Assembly: GCA_026709625.1 (NCBI GenBank)
Contig: JAPOSR010000037.1
Coordinates: forward strand, 20,575-84,574
Direction of reading: 5' to 3'
From: Chloroflexota bacterium
GTDB taxonomy: Bacteria; Chloroflexota; Anaerolineae; Aggregatilineales; Phototrophicaceae
DNA: 64,000 nucleotides
Below the pieces are notes generated by a model that saw only the letters and a list, made by a program, of their open reading frames with translations, did no database searches and was not told where the DNA came from. How positions within the stretch are numbered: the first letter of the stretch is position 1; each line of letters starts with the position of its first letter. A program made the translations under genes and the position numbers. Positions 26,339 through 35,249 of this stretch are shown here, one piece after another.

Positions 26339-27145
26339 ATGCAGGCCTCAGAGCGCAATGTACACAGCCTGATGAACTTAACAGGCAAAGTCGCCATCGT
26401 GACCGGCGCAGCTGGTTGGCTGGGCTCTGCGATGAGCCGGGCGCTGGCAGAAGCCGGCGCGCGCTTGGTCGTCACCAGCCGCGACGCCAGCCAGGCAAAG
26501 GCCTTCGCCGCCAGCTTGCCGGGTGTTGGGCACTTGGGCTTGGCTTTCTCACAGGGCGATACCGACAGCATTCCGGCTTTCGTGGCCACAGTCGGCGAAC
26601 ACATGGGCGCGATCGATATTCTGGTCAACAACGCTTATGGCGGCGCGCCCGCTGATATCGACAGCGCCACCGCCGACGATTTCGACCAAGCCTATCATGT
26701 CGGCGTGACCGGCTGCTTTTTGCTGGCGCGGGATATTGCCCAGCATTTGCGCGGACGTGGCAGCGGCGGCTCGATCATCAATATCGGCAGCATGTACGGC
26801 GTTGTCGCCAGCTACCCCGAAGCCTATGCGGGCTTGGACATCAACAGCCCGCCAAATTATCATGGGCTGAAAGGCGGCTTGGTGCATTTGACGCGTCATT
26901 TGGCGGTGTATTGGGCGCGCGACAATATCCGGGTCAACTGCATCAGCCCCGGGCCATTTCCCAAGCTGCCCGCTATTGACAAAGCCCACCCAGGCTTCAT
27001 CAAGCGCCTGGAAGAAAAAACGCCACTGGGGCGGATGGGCAAGCCGGAAGAACTCAAAGGTATCGTCTTGCTGCTGGCGAGCGACGCCGGCAGCTATATC
27101 ACCGGGCAGAATATCCTGGTAGATGGCGGCTGGACCGCCTGGTAA
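26339..27145 (+). CDS. Short-chain dehydrogenase/reductase
   Basis: A 268-aa NAD(P)-dependent SDR. The Rossmann motif is TGAAGWLGSAM (about residues 22-32), with NNAYGG as the NNAG equivalent, catalytic Ser in INIGSMYG, and Tyr/Lys in NYHGLKGG. The Ser-to-Tyr distance is about ten residues longer than usual because of an insert (SYPEAYAGLDINSPPN). Such inserts occur in SDRs near sugar-acid pathways. GGAGGG precedes the ATG. It is probably cotranscribed with the amidohydrolase gene 15 nt upstream and converges on the aldolase gene. Substrate unknown. Confidence 0.88.
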   Translation: MQASERNVHSLMNLTGKVAIVTGAAGWLGSAMSRALAEAGARLVVTSRDASQAKAFAASLPGVGHLGLAFSQGDTDSIPAFVATVGEHMGAIDILVNNAYGGAPADIDSATADDFDQAYHVGVTGCFLLARDIAQHLRGRGSGGSIINIGSMYGVVASYPEAYAGLDINSPPNYHGLKGGLVHLTRHLAVYWARDNIRVNCISPGPFPKLPAIDKAHPGFIKRLEEKTPLGRMGKPEELKGIVLLLASDAGSYITGQNILVDGGWTAW

Positions 27146-27185
27146 GCGCGTCTATCCATGCAGATTGCCAAGCCGGCTGCTCGCG

Positions 27186-27965
27186 CTATTCCGCCAGCAT
27201 CTGATCCAGCTCGGCGCTGGCCTGGCGCAAGACATTCATCAAAGCAAAATCTCCGCCATAAGGGATCATCAGCGAACCTTGCTGATGATAGCGGTCGACT
27301 TCTTCGATCGAGGCAGCCGTCCGCCCCCAGGTTTTACCGTGCTGGTCGCATGCGACTGCCACCTGCGCTACAGCTTCATCGATAGTCAAGCCGATTTCTG
27401 GATGGGTGGCGAGGCGCAGGCTCAAATCACTCGGGCCGACAAACAGCGCGTCTATGCCCGGGACAGCGGCGATTTCTCCTGCATTGGCGACCGCTTCTGG
27501 TGTTTCGATCTGCGCGACGATGAAGGTCTCGCGATTGGCATCGGCGATATAGGTGCTGTCGGGTATCCAGGTGTCGCCGCCGAAGTTGCAATCCAAGCCA
27601 GCACCATCCAGCCCGCGGTTGCCGATGGGCGGGAACTTGGTCGCCGCCACGATCTGCCGCGCCATCTCGGCATCAGCCACAAAAGGAATCATCAAGCCAG
27701 CCGCGCCATCTTCCAGGTAGCGATACAGCCGGCTGCGCTGCACGGTCGGCGGGCGGATCATGCAGTCAATATCGTAAAGATGGCAGAGCGCTTGCAAATG
27801 CTGGGTCTCGCGGGCATCAAAATTGCGATGCTCCATATCCAGCCAGATGCCGTCATAGTTGTAGTGTGCGGCATAGCGGATGAAAAATGGCAAGATGTGT
27901 CCCATCGCGCAAAAGCGAGCGAATTGACCGCCCCGCCACTTCGCCAGAACTTTGCTCTTTCTCAT
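27186..27965 (-). CDS. HpcH/HpaI family aldolase (2-keto-3-deoxy acid aldolase-like)
   Basis: A 259-aa class II pyruvate aldolase-like protein. Recognisable segments are YDGIWLDMEHRNFD (metal and base region), MIRPPTVQRSRLYRYLEDGA, GLMIPFVADAEMARQIV, IVAQIETPEAV (metal-binding Glu) and ALFVGPSDLSLRL (metal-binding Asp). The expected reaction is reversible cleavage of a 2-keto-3-deoxy or hydroxy-keto acid to pyruvate plus an aldehyde. The start at 27965 is chosen for AGGAG 10 nt upstream; an in-frame GTG at 27983 also exists. It converges on the SDR gene with 40 nt between stops. Neighbouring amidohydrolase, SDR and sugar transporter genes suggest sugar-acid catabolism. Confidence 0.9.
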   Translation of the reverse strand: MRKSKVLAKWRGGQFARFCAMGHILPFFIRYAAHYNYDGIWLDMEHRNFDARETQHLQALCHLYDIDCMIRPPTVQRSRLYRYLEDGAAGLMIPFVADAEMARQIVAATKFPPIGNRGLDGAGLDCNFGGDTWIPDSTYIADANRETFIVAQIETPEAVANAGEIAAVPGIDALFVGPSDLSLRLATHPEIGLTIDEAVAQVAVACDQHGKTWGRTAASIEEVDRYHQQGSLMIPYGGDFALMNVLRQASAELDQMLAE

Positions 27966-28515
27966 TGAATGCTGTCTCCTCACCTGTATAGTCTGGAACG
28001 TTTGCAGACAGGCGCGCCCACTGCTCCCAGACTGGGCTTCACTGTGCCTAGCCTGGCGAGGAATTGTAGCCTATTTGCGGGGATAGTTGACAAAGTTCTG
28101 GCACGCGCTATACTCTCAGTCGTCTTCATCCGACTGGTCTGAATAGTAGGCAATATCTGAGCTGAGATATTTTTATGACAATGTCGATTTAGGTGAGCGA
28201 TAGTTCAGATCCTCCCCAAGTTGATTGATTTGCGCCAGCTGCGAGAATCCCAAGTCAAGCTCCATCGAGACATTCGACAGGCTGTCGCAAAGCAGGGCGC
28301 AACGGAGTCGCATAAGTTTTGGATGCGGCATGGTCAGCAAAGTGTATCCGGCGACAGATGATACTGGCTGATTCTTTCAGCGCCGGAATGCGCTTTGGAA
28401 GGTCGGCAGAATAACTAAGGAGGCGTCAATACAAGAAATCAAGCAGGCGGCAAGACCTCACTGTCATGATTGCAGTGCGCAAGAAATCTGTCTCAAACTG
28501 AATACAGGAGTTCAC
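27966..28515. other. 550-bp intergenic region with a promoter and a possible gene remnant
   Basis: No intact gene was recognised. A start-less open stretch of about 55 codons on the plus strand (about 28199-28361, with LIDLRQLRESQVKLHRDIR) has coding-like composition and may be a decayed gene. A strong AAGGAGG at 28417-28423 has no start codon at the proper distance. The region is A+T-richer than its flanks. It ends with AGGAG before the sugar-binding protein start. Confidence 0.4.
28087..28114 (+). promoter_or_regulatory. Consensus-like sigma70 promoter upstream of the sugar ABC transporter
   Basis: TTGACA (28087-28092) and TATACT (28109-28114) are separated by 16 nt. It points toward the sugar-binding protein gene at 28516 and would give a long leader of about 395 nt, or drive a small untranslated RNA. 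Confidence 0.55.
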
Positions 28516-29835
28516 ATGAAACGCTTACAACTGCTTCTCGCGCTTATGGCTATGCTGGTTGTCCTGCTGGCGCCGGCGCAGGCACAGGAACCGGTCACCA
28601 TCACCTATTGGACAGACCCCGCGCTGGCGCAGCCCATCAGCTTGCCGCAATTCACCGAATTGGCGGCATTTGAAAACTGGCAAGCGGAACAGTTCATGGC
28701 AATGCACCCGCATGTCACTGTAGAAGTCCGCGGGCTGGATTGGCCCGATTTGGCCACGGTCGTACCCACTGCGCTGGCGGCTGGCGAACCGCCCGATATC
28801 CTCAAGGATTATCTGGGGCGCACCTCCGGCTATGGCGTGGAAGGCGTAACCGTCGATCTCTTCAGCCTGGTTTCTCAGGAAGAAATTGATGATCTGCTGC
28901 CGGGCTTGGTCGAGCTATACACCATCGACGGCGCGCTGCATGCCATGCCGACCTACTTCTGGAATCATGCCATGATCGTCAATAAGGCGCTCTTTGATCA
29001 AGCTGGCTTGGGCGATATGGTGCCAGTCGATGACCGCGCATGGTCTATGGATGAATTCTACCAAGCCGCCACCGCCATCAAAGCCGCTGGCATCGGCGTC
29101 GACTTTCCTTATACCTTGCAGGTCGCTTCGGAACAGGGCGATTATGACTTCCACGCCTTCATCTGGGGTGCCGGCGGCGAGATCTGGAATGCGGATTGCA
29201 CGACCGGCTTCGACAATCCCAAGACACTGGCAGGCTTGGAGTTTGTCAACCAACTCTATCAAGAGGGTTTGATCAATTCCGACGCGACCACAGCCGCTTA
29301 TGCCGACCAGGTTAACAACCTCTTCACCGGCAAGAGCGCAATCATGGGCGGCGGCATGGGTGTGTTGAACAACCGCATCGGCAATGGCATGCGTGATGGC
29401 GAAGTTACCGTGGATATGGATCCGGTTGTCGTAACCTATCCGCATGGCGAGGGCGAGGCGCCGGGCTTGGGCGTCGGTCCGACCGGTTTCGCTGTCTTCG
29501 ACAAGGGGCGCTCGGCATACGAGATGGAGTGGATTGCGGAATTTCTGCTCTTTCTGAATTCTACCGAAGCGCAGATCACCTACACGCAGAACAACTCGCA
29601 GTTCCCGGCGCGCGCCTCGGCTGGCGTACCCCTGGCGGATGACGCAAACTACGCGCTGACACTGTCGCTGATTCAAGAACGCGGCACAGAGAATCTGGGC
29701 TTGGCTTGCCCCGGCTTCTATGAAGTCCGCATTTCGCAGCCGCCGCACTGGCAGGCGATGTTCCTAGGCCAGGAAACGCCACAGCAGGCGCTGGAAGCGT
29801 TAAATGCCGAAGCCGAGTTCATCCTCGATATGTAA
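28516..29835 (+). CDS. Sugar ABC transporter substrate-binding protein (family 1)
   Basis: A 439-aa extracellular solute-binding protein of the MalE/UgpB type. The signal peptide has a long hydrophobic core ending APAQAQ with no lipobox Cys. The mature start VTITYWTDPA is typical, followed by FENWQAEQFMAMHPHVTVEV, LAAGEPPDILKDYLG and later LFTGKSAIMGGGMGV and GPTGFAVFDKG. AGGAG lies 7 nt before the ATG. Two permease genes follow, with a 12-bp hairpin in the 165-nt gap. No ATPase gene is in the locus, so a shared MsmK/MalK-like ATPase elsewhere is expected. Sugar specificity is unknown; the neighbours suggest a sugar acid or glycoside. Confidence 0.92.
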   Translation: MKRLQLLLALMAMLVVLLAPAQAQEPVTITYWTDPALAQPISLPQFTELAAFENWQAEQFMAMHPHVTVEVRGLDWPDLATVVPTALAAGEPPDILKDYLGRTSGYGVEGVTVDLFSLVSQEEIDDLLPGLVELYTIDGALHAMPTYFWNHAMIVNKALFDQAGLGDMVPVDDRAWSMDEFYQAATAIKAAGIGVDFPYTLQVASEQGDYDFHAFIWGAGGEIWNADCTTGFDNPKTLAGLEFVNQLYQEGLINSDATTAAYADQVNNLFTGKSAIMGGGMGVLNNRIGNGMRDGEVTVDMDPVVVTYPHGEGEAPGLGVGPTGFAVFDKGRSAYEMEWIAEFLLFLNSTEAQITYTQNNSQFPARASAGVPLADDANYALTLSLIQERGTENLGLACPGFYEVRISQPPHWQAMFLGQETPQQALEALNAEAEFILDM

Positions 29836-29851
29836 GGCCGCGCAGTCTAAA

Positions 29852-29885
29852 GCGAAGGCGTCCGTCAATCGGTGGATGCCTTCGT
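29852..29885 (+). terminator. 12-bp intercistronic hairpin between binding-protein and permease genes
   Basis: GCGAAGGCGTCC (29852-29863) pairs with GGATGCCTTCGT (29874-29885) using two G-U pairs and a 10-nt loop. It begins 17 nt after the binding-protein stop and lacks a T-run. Such structures after binding-protein genes commonly protect the upstream mRNA or attenuate read-through, giving binding protein in excess over permease. Confidence 0.6.
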
Positions 29886-30000
29886 CTGGCAATAGAATCG
29901 ACCTGTCAAACGAGAGAGGCTTGTACCCATTCTTTATTTCACTTGTGCCGATGCTGGTCTGCGCTTGACCGGCGCTAGCGGATAGCTGCCAGTCTTCGTC

Positions 30001-30912
30001 ATGCTGCAACGGTTCGCGGCGAGCGTGTGGAAAGGGCGCTGGGCGTATTTCTTTATCGCCCCAGCGATGATCCCCTTCGCGATTTTCACCGTGTATCCGC
30101 TGGCGCAGGGGTTGCTGCTCAGCTTCTACAAAGCCGGCGTCAATCGCGACAAATGGACATACATCGGCATCAAGAACTACACCAACTTGCTGACGCGAGA
30201 CCCGGTTTTCCCCACCGCCATCAAGAACACTTTTTTGTTTGTGCTGGGCGTTGTGCCAGCGGCGATGGTCATTTGTCTCTTCGTCGCCGTGCTGATCTAT
30301 CCGCTCAGCCAGCGCAAGCAGACTTTCTTTCGCGCCGCCTTTTATATGCCAGTGGTCTCAGCCGGCGTCGTGCTGGCGATGGTCTGGGTCTATATCTACA
30401 GCCAGGAATATGGTTTGCTCAACTACCTATTTGAGTCGCTCGGCTTATTAGACCTCTTGAATGATGGCGAAAAAATCGGCTGGCTGGCACAGACAAATAC
30501 CGCCTTGCTGTCGCTGGCGATCGTCGTATTAAGCTGGAGCCTGGGGCAGCCGTTGATTCTCTTCCTCGCCGGGCTGGGCGCGATACCCGAGCCGCTCTAT
30601 GACGCCGCCAAGATTGATGGCGCGAACAGCTGGCAATCTTTCTGGAAGATCACGCTGCCGCTGCTGCGCCCGACCATGCTCTTTGTGCTGGTGGTGCTTA
30701 CGATTGCCGTCTTCCAGGTCTTTGTGGTGGTGCAGCTGATGACCCTGGGCGGACCAGCCAATGCGACCCAGACTATCGTCTATCGCATTTGGGTGACGGG
30801 CATCGTCGGCTCCAAGTTTGGCTATGGCTCGGCGATGGCGGTGGTCTTGCTGTCGATCGTGAGCGTCGTGGCGATCGTGCAATTCAAGCTGCTAGACCGG
30901 CAGCTAACTTAA
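30001..30912 (+). CDS. Sugar ABC transporter permease (MalF-like)
   Basis: A 303-aa inner-membrane permease with six predicted helices. The first, FFIAPAMIPFAIFTVYPL, starts near residue 17. The ATPase-coupling EAA loop reads IPEPLYDAAKIDGANSWQSF and is followed by KITLPLLRP, exactly as in MalF-type proteins. The ATG at 30001 has no clear ribosome-binding site but gives the family's normal length and N-terminus. The second permease gene follows after 32 nt. It should pair with that permease and the binding protein at 28516-29835. Confidence 0.92.
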   Translation: MLQRFAASVWKGRWAYFFIAPAMIPFAIFTVYPLAQGLLLSFYKAGVNRDKWTYIGIKNYTNLLTRDPVFPTAIKNTFLFVLGVVPAAMVICLFVAVLIYPLSQRKQTFFRAAFYMPVVSAGVVLAMVWVYIYSQEYGLLNYLFESLGLLDLLNDGEKIGWLAQTNTALLSLAIVVLSWSLGQPLILFLAGLGAIPEPLYDAAKIDGANSWQSFWKITLPLLRPTMLFVLVVLTIAVFQVFVVVQLMTLGGPANATQTIVYRIWVTGIVGSKFGYGSAMAVVLLSIVSVVAIVQFKLLDRQLT

Positions 30913-30944
30913 CTATCCGACCGGGGTAGCGAGGAAGACAGCGT

Positions 30945-31841
30945 ATGGCAGCGACAGCATATGAAGCCCAAAAAGGAATGCTGCCCGGCGACCAGATGCT
31001 GCGCCGCCGCTATCTAGTCGGGCGCTGGCTGCGCTATCTGGCGCTGGCGATTGTCGTCGTGCTGGCGCTCGTATTGTTGATTCCCATCATCTGGATGCTA
31101 CTTGGCTCTTTTAAGATCCAGCGGGTCGCCCTCGCCTATCCACCCGAACTCATCCCCAGCAACCCGGTCTTGGACAATTGGGAGCGACTGTTGATCGGCC
31201 GTCCTTCCATGCGCTGGCTGTTCAACTCGCTCGTGGTGGCTGGCGGCATCGCCATCTTCGGCGTCATCACCAGCACCTTCGCCGGCTATGCTTTTGGAAA
31301 AAAAGATTTTCCCGGGCGAACGATCTTCTTTTGGATGATCTTGATGACGATGATGCTGCCGCGCCAGATTTATATCATCCCGTTGTTTGTGCTGATGAAA
31401 AGCCTGGGCTGGTTCAACAGCTATCAAGGCATGATCGCGCCCTATATCGTTTATCCTTTTGGCGTATTCCTCATGCGCCAGTATATGCAGTCTATCCCCG
31501 ATGAATTGCTCGAAGCAGCCAAGATGGATGGCGCCAGCGAATTGCAGCTTTTCCGACACATGATCGTGCCGCTCAGCCGGCCAGCCATCGGCGCGATCGC
31601 CATCTTCGCCTTCATGGCTGGTTGGAATGATTATCTCTGGCAGTTGGTTTTGGCGACTGACGAGCTCTGGCTGACTCTGCCGGTCGGCGTCGCCAAGCTG
31701 ACCGCTTCTGGCGTGGGCAGCATCGATATCGGCGTCAGCATGGCGGGCGCGACCTTCGCCGTCGTGCCGATGCTGTTGATCTTTTTGCTCTTTCAGAATT
31801 ACTTTATCAAAGGCATCACCGTCGGCGCGCTCAAGGGATAA
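30945..31841 (+). CDS. Sugar ABC transporter permease (MalG-like)
   Basis: A 298-aa permease of the MalG/UgpE type. A hydrophilic N-terminus of about 25 residues precedes the first membrane helix. ILMTMMLPRQIYIIPLF lies in the middle, the EAA loop is IPDELLEAAKMDGASELQLF followed by MIVPLSRP, and FMAGWNDYLWQLV is the usual MalG segment. The protein ends FQNYFIKGITVGALKG, the canonical C-terminus. It is the last transporter gene in the operon; a perfect 7-bp inverted repeat starts at its stop codon. Confidence 0.92.
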   Translation: MAATAYEAQKGMLPGDQMLRRRYLVGRWLRYLALAIVVVLALVLLIPIIWMLLGSFKIQRVALAYPPELIPSNPVLDNWERLLIGRPSMRWLFNSLVVAGGIAIFGVITSTFAGYAFGKKDFPGRTIFFWMILMTMMLPRQIYIIPLFVLMKSLGWFNSYQGMIAPYIVYPFGVFLMRQYMQSIPDELLEAAKMDGASELQLFRHMIVPLSRPAIGAIAIFAFMAGWNDYLWQLVLATDELWLTLPVGVAKLTASGVGSIDIGVSMAGATFAVVPMLLIFLLFQNYFIKGITVGALKG

Positions 31842-31856
31842 GCGAATGGATTCGCT
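31841..31856. other. Short perfect inverted repeat at the permease stop codon
   Basis: AGCGAAT (31841-31847) and ATTCGCT (31850-31856) flank two bases and overlap the TAA stop. It may be an operator half-site pair or, with the adjacent CGTCT/AGACG stem, part of an RNA structure ahead of the FAD oxidase gene. Confidence 0.35.
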
Positions 31857-31962
31857 AGCCCGTCTCGCAGCGCCGTCTCCGCCAGACGATCGTCCGCCAA
31901 GCGTGCCGGTCCTTTGTTCGCCCAAGTGAGTGCGCCGAAATCGATAAGAGGCTAGCAGTGGT

Positions 31963-33162
31963 ATGAGCGTGACGACCATAGCCGTCATCGGCGCCGGCGT
32001 AATCGGCTTGAGCAGCTCCTATCAATTGGCGCGGCGCGGCGCCCGGGTGATCCTGCTGGAAAAAGACGCCGTCGGGGCTGGCGCAAGCTCGCGTGCCGGC
32101 GGCATCATCACAGGACATCTCTGGAGCAAGACCGGCATTGAGGCGCGCAAAATCAGCCTGCGCCTCTACCAGGAGCTTTCCGAAGAACTCAGCGCCTACG
32201 GCTATCAATACCAGGCGGTTGGCTGCTTGAATCTGTTTTCGCCAGCAGATTGGCGCGAGCGAAAGAACTTGCTGCCGCTCTACGCCGAATGCAAACTGGA
32301 CTACGGAATCCTGGACGCTGCCGAGATTCGCCGGCGCTGGCACCAGTTGACGCCCGCGGATGACATGGTCGGCTTGTTCGATCCACTGGGCGGTTACAGC
32401 GAACCAGATGACTATATCCCGGCGCTGGCGCAGCATTGTCGCGCGCTGGGCGTCGATATCCGTGAAAGGGTAACAGTTACAGAATTCGTCGAAGAGCGCG
32501 GGCAGATCATCGGCATCATCGCTGCCGGCGAATTGTTGGCGGCCGACCAAGTCATTTGCTGCGCGCACAGCTGGACTAATCGGCTGCTGGCGGAGGTCGG
32601 GGTGCAGCTGCCCATGAAATCCTTCGTCCACCAACGCTATCTGACTGCGCCGCTGGAAAAAGCTGCCCGCTTGCCGGCGGTGAATGCCAATCCTTATGGG
32701 GTTTATCTGCGCCCCGCCAAGGCGAATCGCATTCTCGTCGGCGGCGAAACGGCCAACCGCCCCGAGCAAGCGACACCTTCGCTGGCATTTGACATGGACG
32801 AGCTGCTCGCTCCGAGAGGCTTCGACGACAGCCTGTACGACAAAGCCCAAGCGCTGATGCCCGCCCTGGCACAGACACGATTCCAAGAAGAACGGGTCGG
32901 GCTCATCTCCTTTAGCATGGATGGCGAACCAATCCTGGGGGCATTGCCAGACAGGCCTGGCCTCCTGCTGGGCACAGCCTTTCATTCGGGCGGCTTCGCA
33001 TACAACCCAGTCGCTGGCAAGCTGCTCGCCGACCTGGCGACCGCGGGCGAAACAGAATTGAATATCGCGGCTTTTTCGCCCGGTCGCTTCAATTCCCTGG
33101 CGGCAGCAGCCTACAGCAGCGCCAAGCTGCGCCAGAAGCAGGTTTTTTCTCGCCGGCACTGA
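31963..33162 (+). CDS. FAD-dependent oxidoreductase (DAO family)
   Basis: A 399-aa flavoprotein of the D-amino acid oxidase/sarcosine oxidase/glycine oxidase family. The N-terminal dinucleotide-binding motif IAVIGAGVIGLSSSYQLARR (residues 6-25, GxGxxG) is followed by an acidic strand end (ILLEKD) and SSRAGGII. The C-terminal half shows the conserved VGLISFSMDGEPILGALPD and LLLGTAFHSGGF FAD-contact region. The usual reaction is oxidation of an amine or alpha-hydroxy/amino acid. It is followed at 15 nt by an aldo-keto reductase gene and then by a D-threonine-aldolase-like gene, so a hydroxy-amino acid route is possible. Confidence 0.9.
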   Translation: MSVTTIAVIGAGVIGLSSSYQLARRGARVILLEKDAVGAGASSRAGGIITGHLWSKTGIEARKISLRLYQELSEELSAYGYQYQAVGCLNLFSPADWRERKNLLPLYAECKLDYGILDAAEIRRRWHQLTPADDMVGLFDPLGGYSEPDDYIPALAQHCRALGVDIRERVTVTEFVEERGQIIGIIAAGELLAADQVICCAHSWTNRLLAEVGVQLPMKSFVHQRYLTAPLEKAARLPAVNANPYGVYLRPAKANRILVGGETANRPEQATPSLAFDMDELLAPRGFDDSLYDKAQALMPALAQTRFQEERVGLISFSMDGEPILGALPDRPGLLLGTAFHSGGFAYNPVAGKLLADLATAGETELNIAAFSPGRFNSLAAAAYSSAKLRQKQVFSRRH

Positions 33163-33177
33163 TGGGAAGCTGTTCCG

Positions 33178-34131
33178 ATGCGATATCGCCAGTTGGGCAA
33201 GACAGACCTGCGCCTCTCGGAGCTGTCGCTGGGCGCTGCTGCACTGGGCATGCCCTATGGACTGGGCGCGGGGAGCGCAGGCGGAATGCCGCCACCGCCC
33301 GACAGCGAGTCGGTCGCGCTGATTCACCATGCCATCGACCAGGGGATCAACTTTTTTGATACAGCGCGCGTCTATGGCCGCAGCGAAGAGCTGCTGGGCA
33401 AAGCGCTGCGAGGTCGGCGACAATCGGTACTGGTGGCGACGAAAGTATCTTGCCTGGGTGAAGACGGAGCCGCCCTGCCCCGACCCGCTATGGCGGAGCA
33501 CATGACGCGGTCTTTGCACACCAGCCTGCGCCTGCTCGACACAGATTATGTGGATCTGCTGCTGTTGCACAGCGCCTCGGTGGAATTGCTCGAAAACAGC
33601 GATGCGGTCGCCCTGCTCAAACATTTTCAAGCACAAGGCAAAGCGCGCGTCATCGGCGCATCGACCTATGGAACAGCGGCGCCGCGCAGCGCGATCGCCC
33701 AAGGCCTAGATGTCCTGCAAGTCGCCTATAACATACTGGACCAGCGACTGGCGACTGCGCTTTTCCCCTATGCCGAAGCCACAGGCACAGGCATTATTGT
33801 GCGGTCAGTCTTCCTCAAGGGCGTCCTCAGCCCCCGAGCCGACTATCTGCCGAAACATCTCGCTGCGCTGCAAAAGCATTCGCGCGCTGTCCAACAAACA
33901 GCCGCCTCGCTTTCGCCGCCACAAACCCGAGAAGCAGCCGCTCTGCAGTTCGTCCTGGCGCATGAATCGATCGCGACCGCATTGGTCGGCGTCCGCGACT
34001 TTGCCGAGTTGGAAACAAGCCTGGCAGCGGCGCGCGCCCCCCGCTGGAGCGAAGCGATCGTCGAGCGCTTTCGGCGGCTGCGCTGCGACCAAGCCAACTT
34101 GTTGAACCCAAGCGCATGGGGGCTTCCCTAA
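33178..34131 (+). CDS. Aldo/keto reductase
   Basis: A 317-aa NAD(P)H-dependent TIM-barrel oxidoreductase. The N-terminus MRYRQLGKTDLRLSELSLG is typical of the AKR family. The catalytic tetrad is visible as Asp-Tyr in FFDTARVYGRSEELLGKAL, Lys in VLVATKVSCLG, and His in VDLLLLHSAS. Related enzymes include L-galactose dehydrogenase- and D-threo-aldose-dehydrogenase-like proteins, consistent with sugar or aldehyde oxidation and reduction. The gene follows the FAD oxidase with 15 nt spacing and precedes the D-threonine-aldolase-like gene, so the three probably form one transcript. Confidence 0.9.
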   Translation: MRYRQLGKTDLRLSELSLGAAALGMPYGLGAGSAGGMPPPPDSESVALIHHAIDQGINFFDTARVYGRSEELLGKALRGRRQSVLVATKVSCLGEDGAALPRPAMAEHMTRSLHTSLRLLDTDYVDLLLLHSASVELLENSDAVALLKHFQAQGKARVIGASTYGTAAPRSAIAQGLDVLQVAYNILDQRLATALFPYAEATGTGIIVRSVFLKGVLSPRADYLPKHLAALQKHSRAVQQTAASLSPPQTREAAALQFVLAHESIATALVGVRDFAELETSLAAARAPRWSEAIVERFRRLRCDQANLLNPSAWGLP

Positions 34132-34178
34132 ATCAAGATAGAGTGGGCAAATGCCGTGGCAGGAGCAGGAGCGACTGT

Positions 34179-35249
34179 ATGAGTGAAACAGAAAGAACGA
34201 TGGCCGACCTGGATACGCCGGCGCTCTGGGTGGATCTGGATATCCTGGAGCGAAATATCGCGGAATTGGCGGAACATTTCAGATCAGCAGGGGTGCAATG
34301 GCGCCCGCATATTAAAGGGATTCGCGTGCCAGCTATCGCGCAGAAAGCTCTTGAAGCGGGCGCCATCGGTGTAACCTGCGCCACAATCCGCGAAGCCGAG
34401 CGGATGGCAGCGAGCGGCATAACCGACCTGTTGATTGCCAACCAAATCGTTGGTGACCGCAAAATTGCGCGGTTGGCGCAGCTCCGCCGCCAGGCTGATG
34501 TCAAGGTGATCGTCGACAATGCCGACAACGTTCGCGCGCTAAGCGCAGCCGCCAGCGGACAAGACCTGAGTTTCGAAGTCTTGATTGATGTTGATACGGG
34601 CATGAACCGCACCGGTCTGCCGCCAGGTCCCGCGGTCGTCGATCTGGCAAAAGCAGTCGACCAGAGTGAAGGACTGCGCTTCCGGGGGCTGATGAGCTGG
34701 GAGGGACATGTCCTGGCGATGCCCAACCCTGAGGAGCGCGCCCAGGCTACCGCCGACGCCATCCAACAACTGCTGGCGATGTCCCGTGATTGCCGCGCGG
34801 CCGGGCTCGAAGCGGCTATCGTGAGTGGCGGCGGCAGCGGCACCTACAAGACGACGCCTTTCATCGCGGGCATGACGGAGATTCAAGCCGGCGGCGCTAT
34901 CTTCTGCGATGTCATTTATCAAAGCTGGGGCGTCGAGACCACGCCTTGCCTCTTCGTCAAGACCATTGTCAGCAGCAGACCCGCGCCCGACCGCATTGTT
35001 GTCGATGCCGGTTTCAAGACGTTGCCGGTCTGGCACGAGCAGCCCAGAGGCGTCAACCTGGAAGCGGTCAAGAGTCATACAGCCTCGGCCGAGCACGGCA
35101 TCCTCGTGCTCGAGCGAGCCAACCAGCGCGTCAAGGTCGGCGATTTGCTGGACTTTGTCGTGGGCTATACAGACAGCACGATTATCTTGCATCGGCAACT
35201 GTACGGCATTCGCCAGGGCAAAGTCGAAGTCGTGTGGGATGTGCAGTAG
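34179..35249 (+). CDS. D-threonine aldolase / DSD1-like PLP enzyme (alanine racemase fold)
   Basis: A 356-aa fold-type III PLP enzyme. DTPALWVDLDILERNIAEL at the N-terminus and WRPHIKGIRVPAIAQKAL, containing the Schiff-base Lys in RPHIK, are characteristic. SGGGSGTYKTTPF and ELQAGG-like EIQAGGAIFCD mark the phosphate-binding and metal regions. Family members cleave or dehydrate D-beta-hydroxy amino acids with Mn2+ or Zn2+ help. The start at 34179 is selected for upstream GGAG; ATG at 34200 is an alternative. Position after a DAO-type oxidase and aldo-keto reductase suggests joint use of D-hydroxy-amino acids or derivatives, but the exact substrate is unknown. Confidence 0.85.
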   Translation: MSETERTMADLDTPALWVDLDILERNIAELAEHFRSAGVQWRPHIKGIRVPAIAQKALEAGAIGVTCATIREAERMAASGITDLLIANQIVGDRKIARLAQLRRQADVKVIVDNADNVRALSAAASGQDLSFEVLIDVDTGMNRTGLPPGPAVVDLAKAVDQSEGLRFRGLMSWEGHVLAMPNPEERAQATADAIQQLLAMSRDCRAAGLEAAIVSGGGSGTYKTTPFIAGMTEIQAGGAIFCDVIYQSWGVETTPCLFVKTIVSSRPAPDRIVVDAGFKTLPVWHEQPRGVNLEAVKSHTASAEHGILVLERANQRVKVGDLLDFVVGYTDSTIILHRQLYGIRQGKVEVVWDVQ

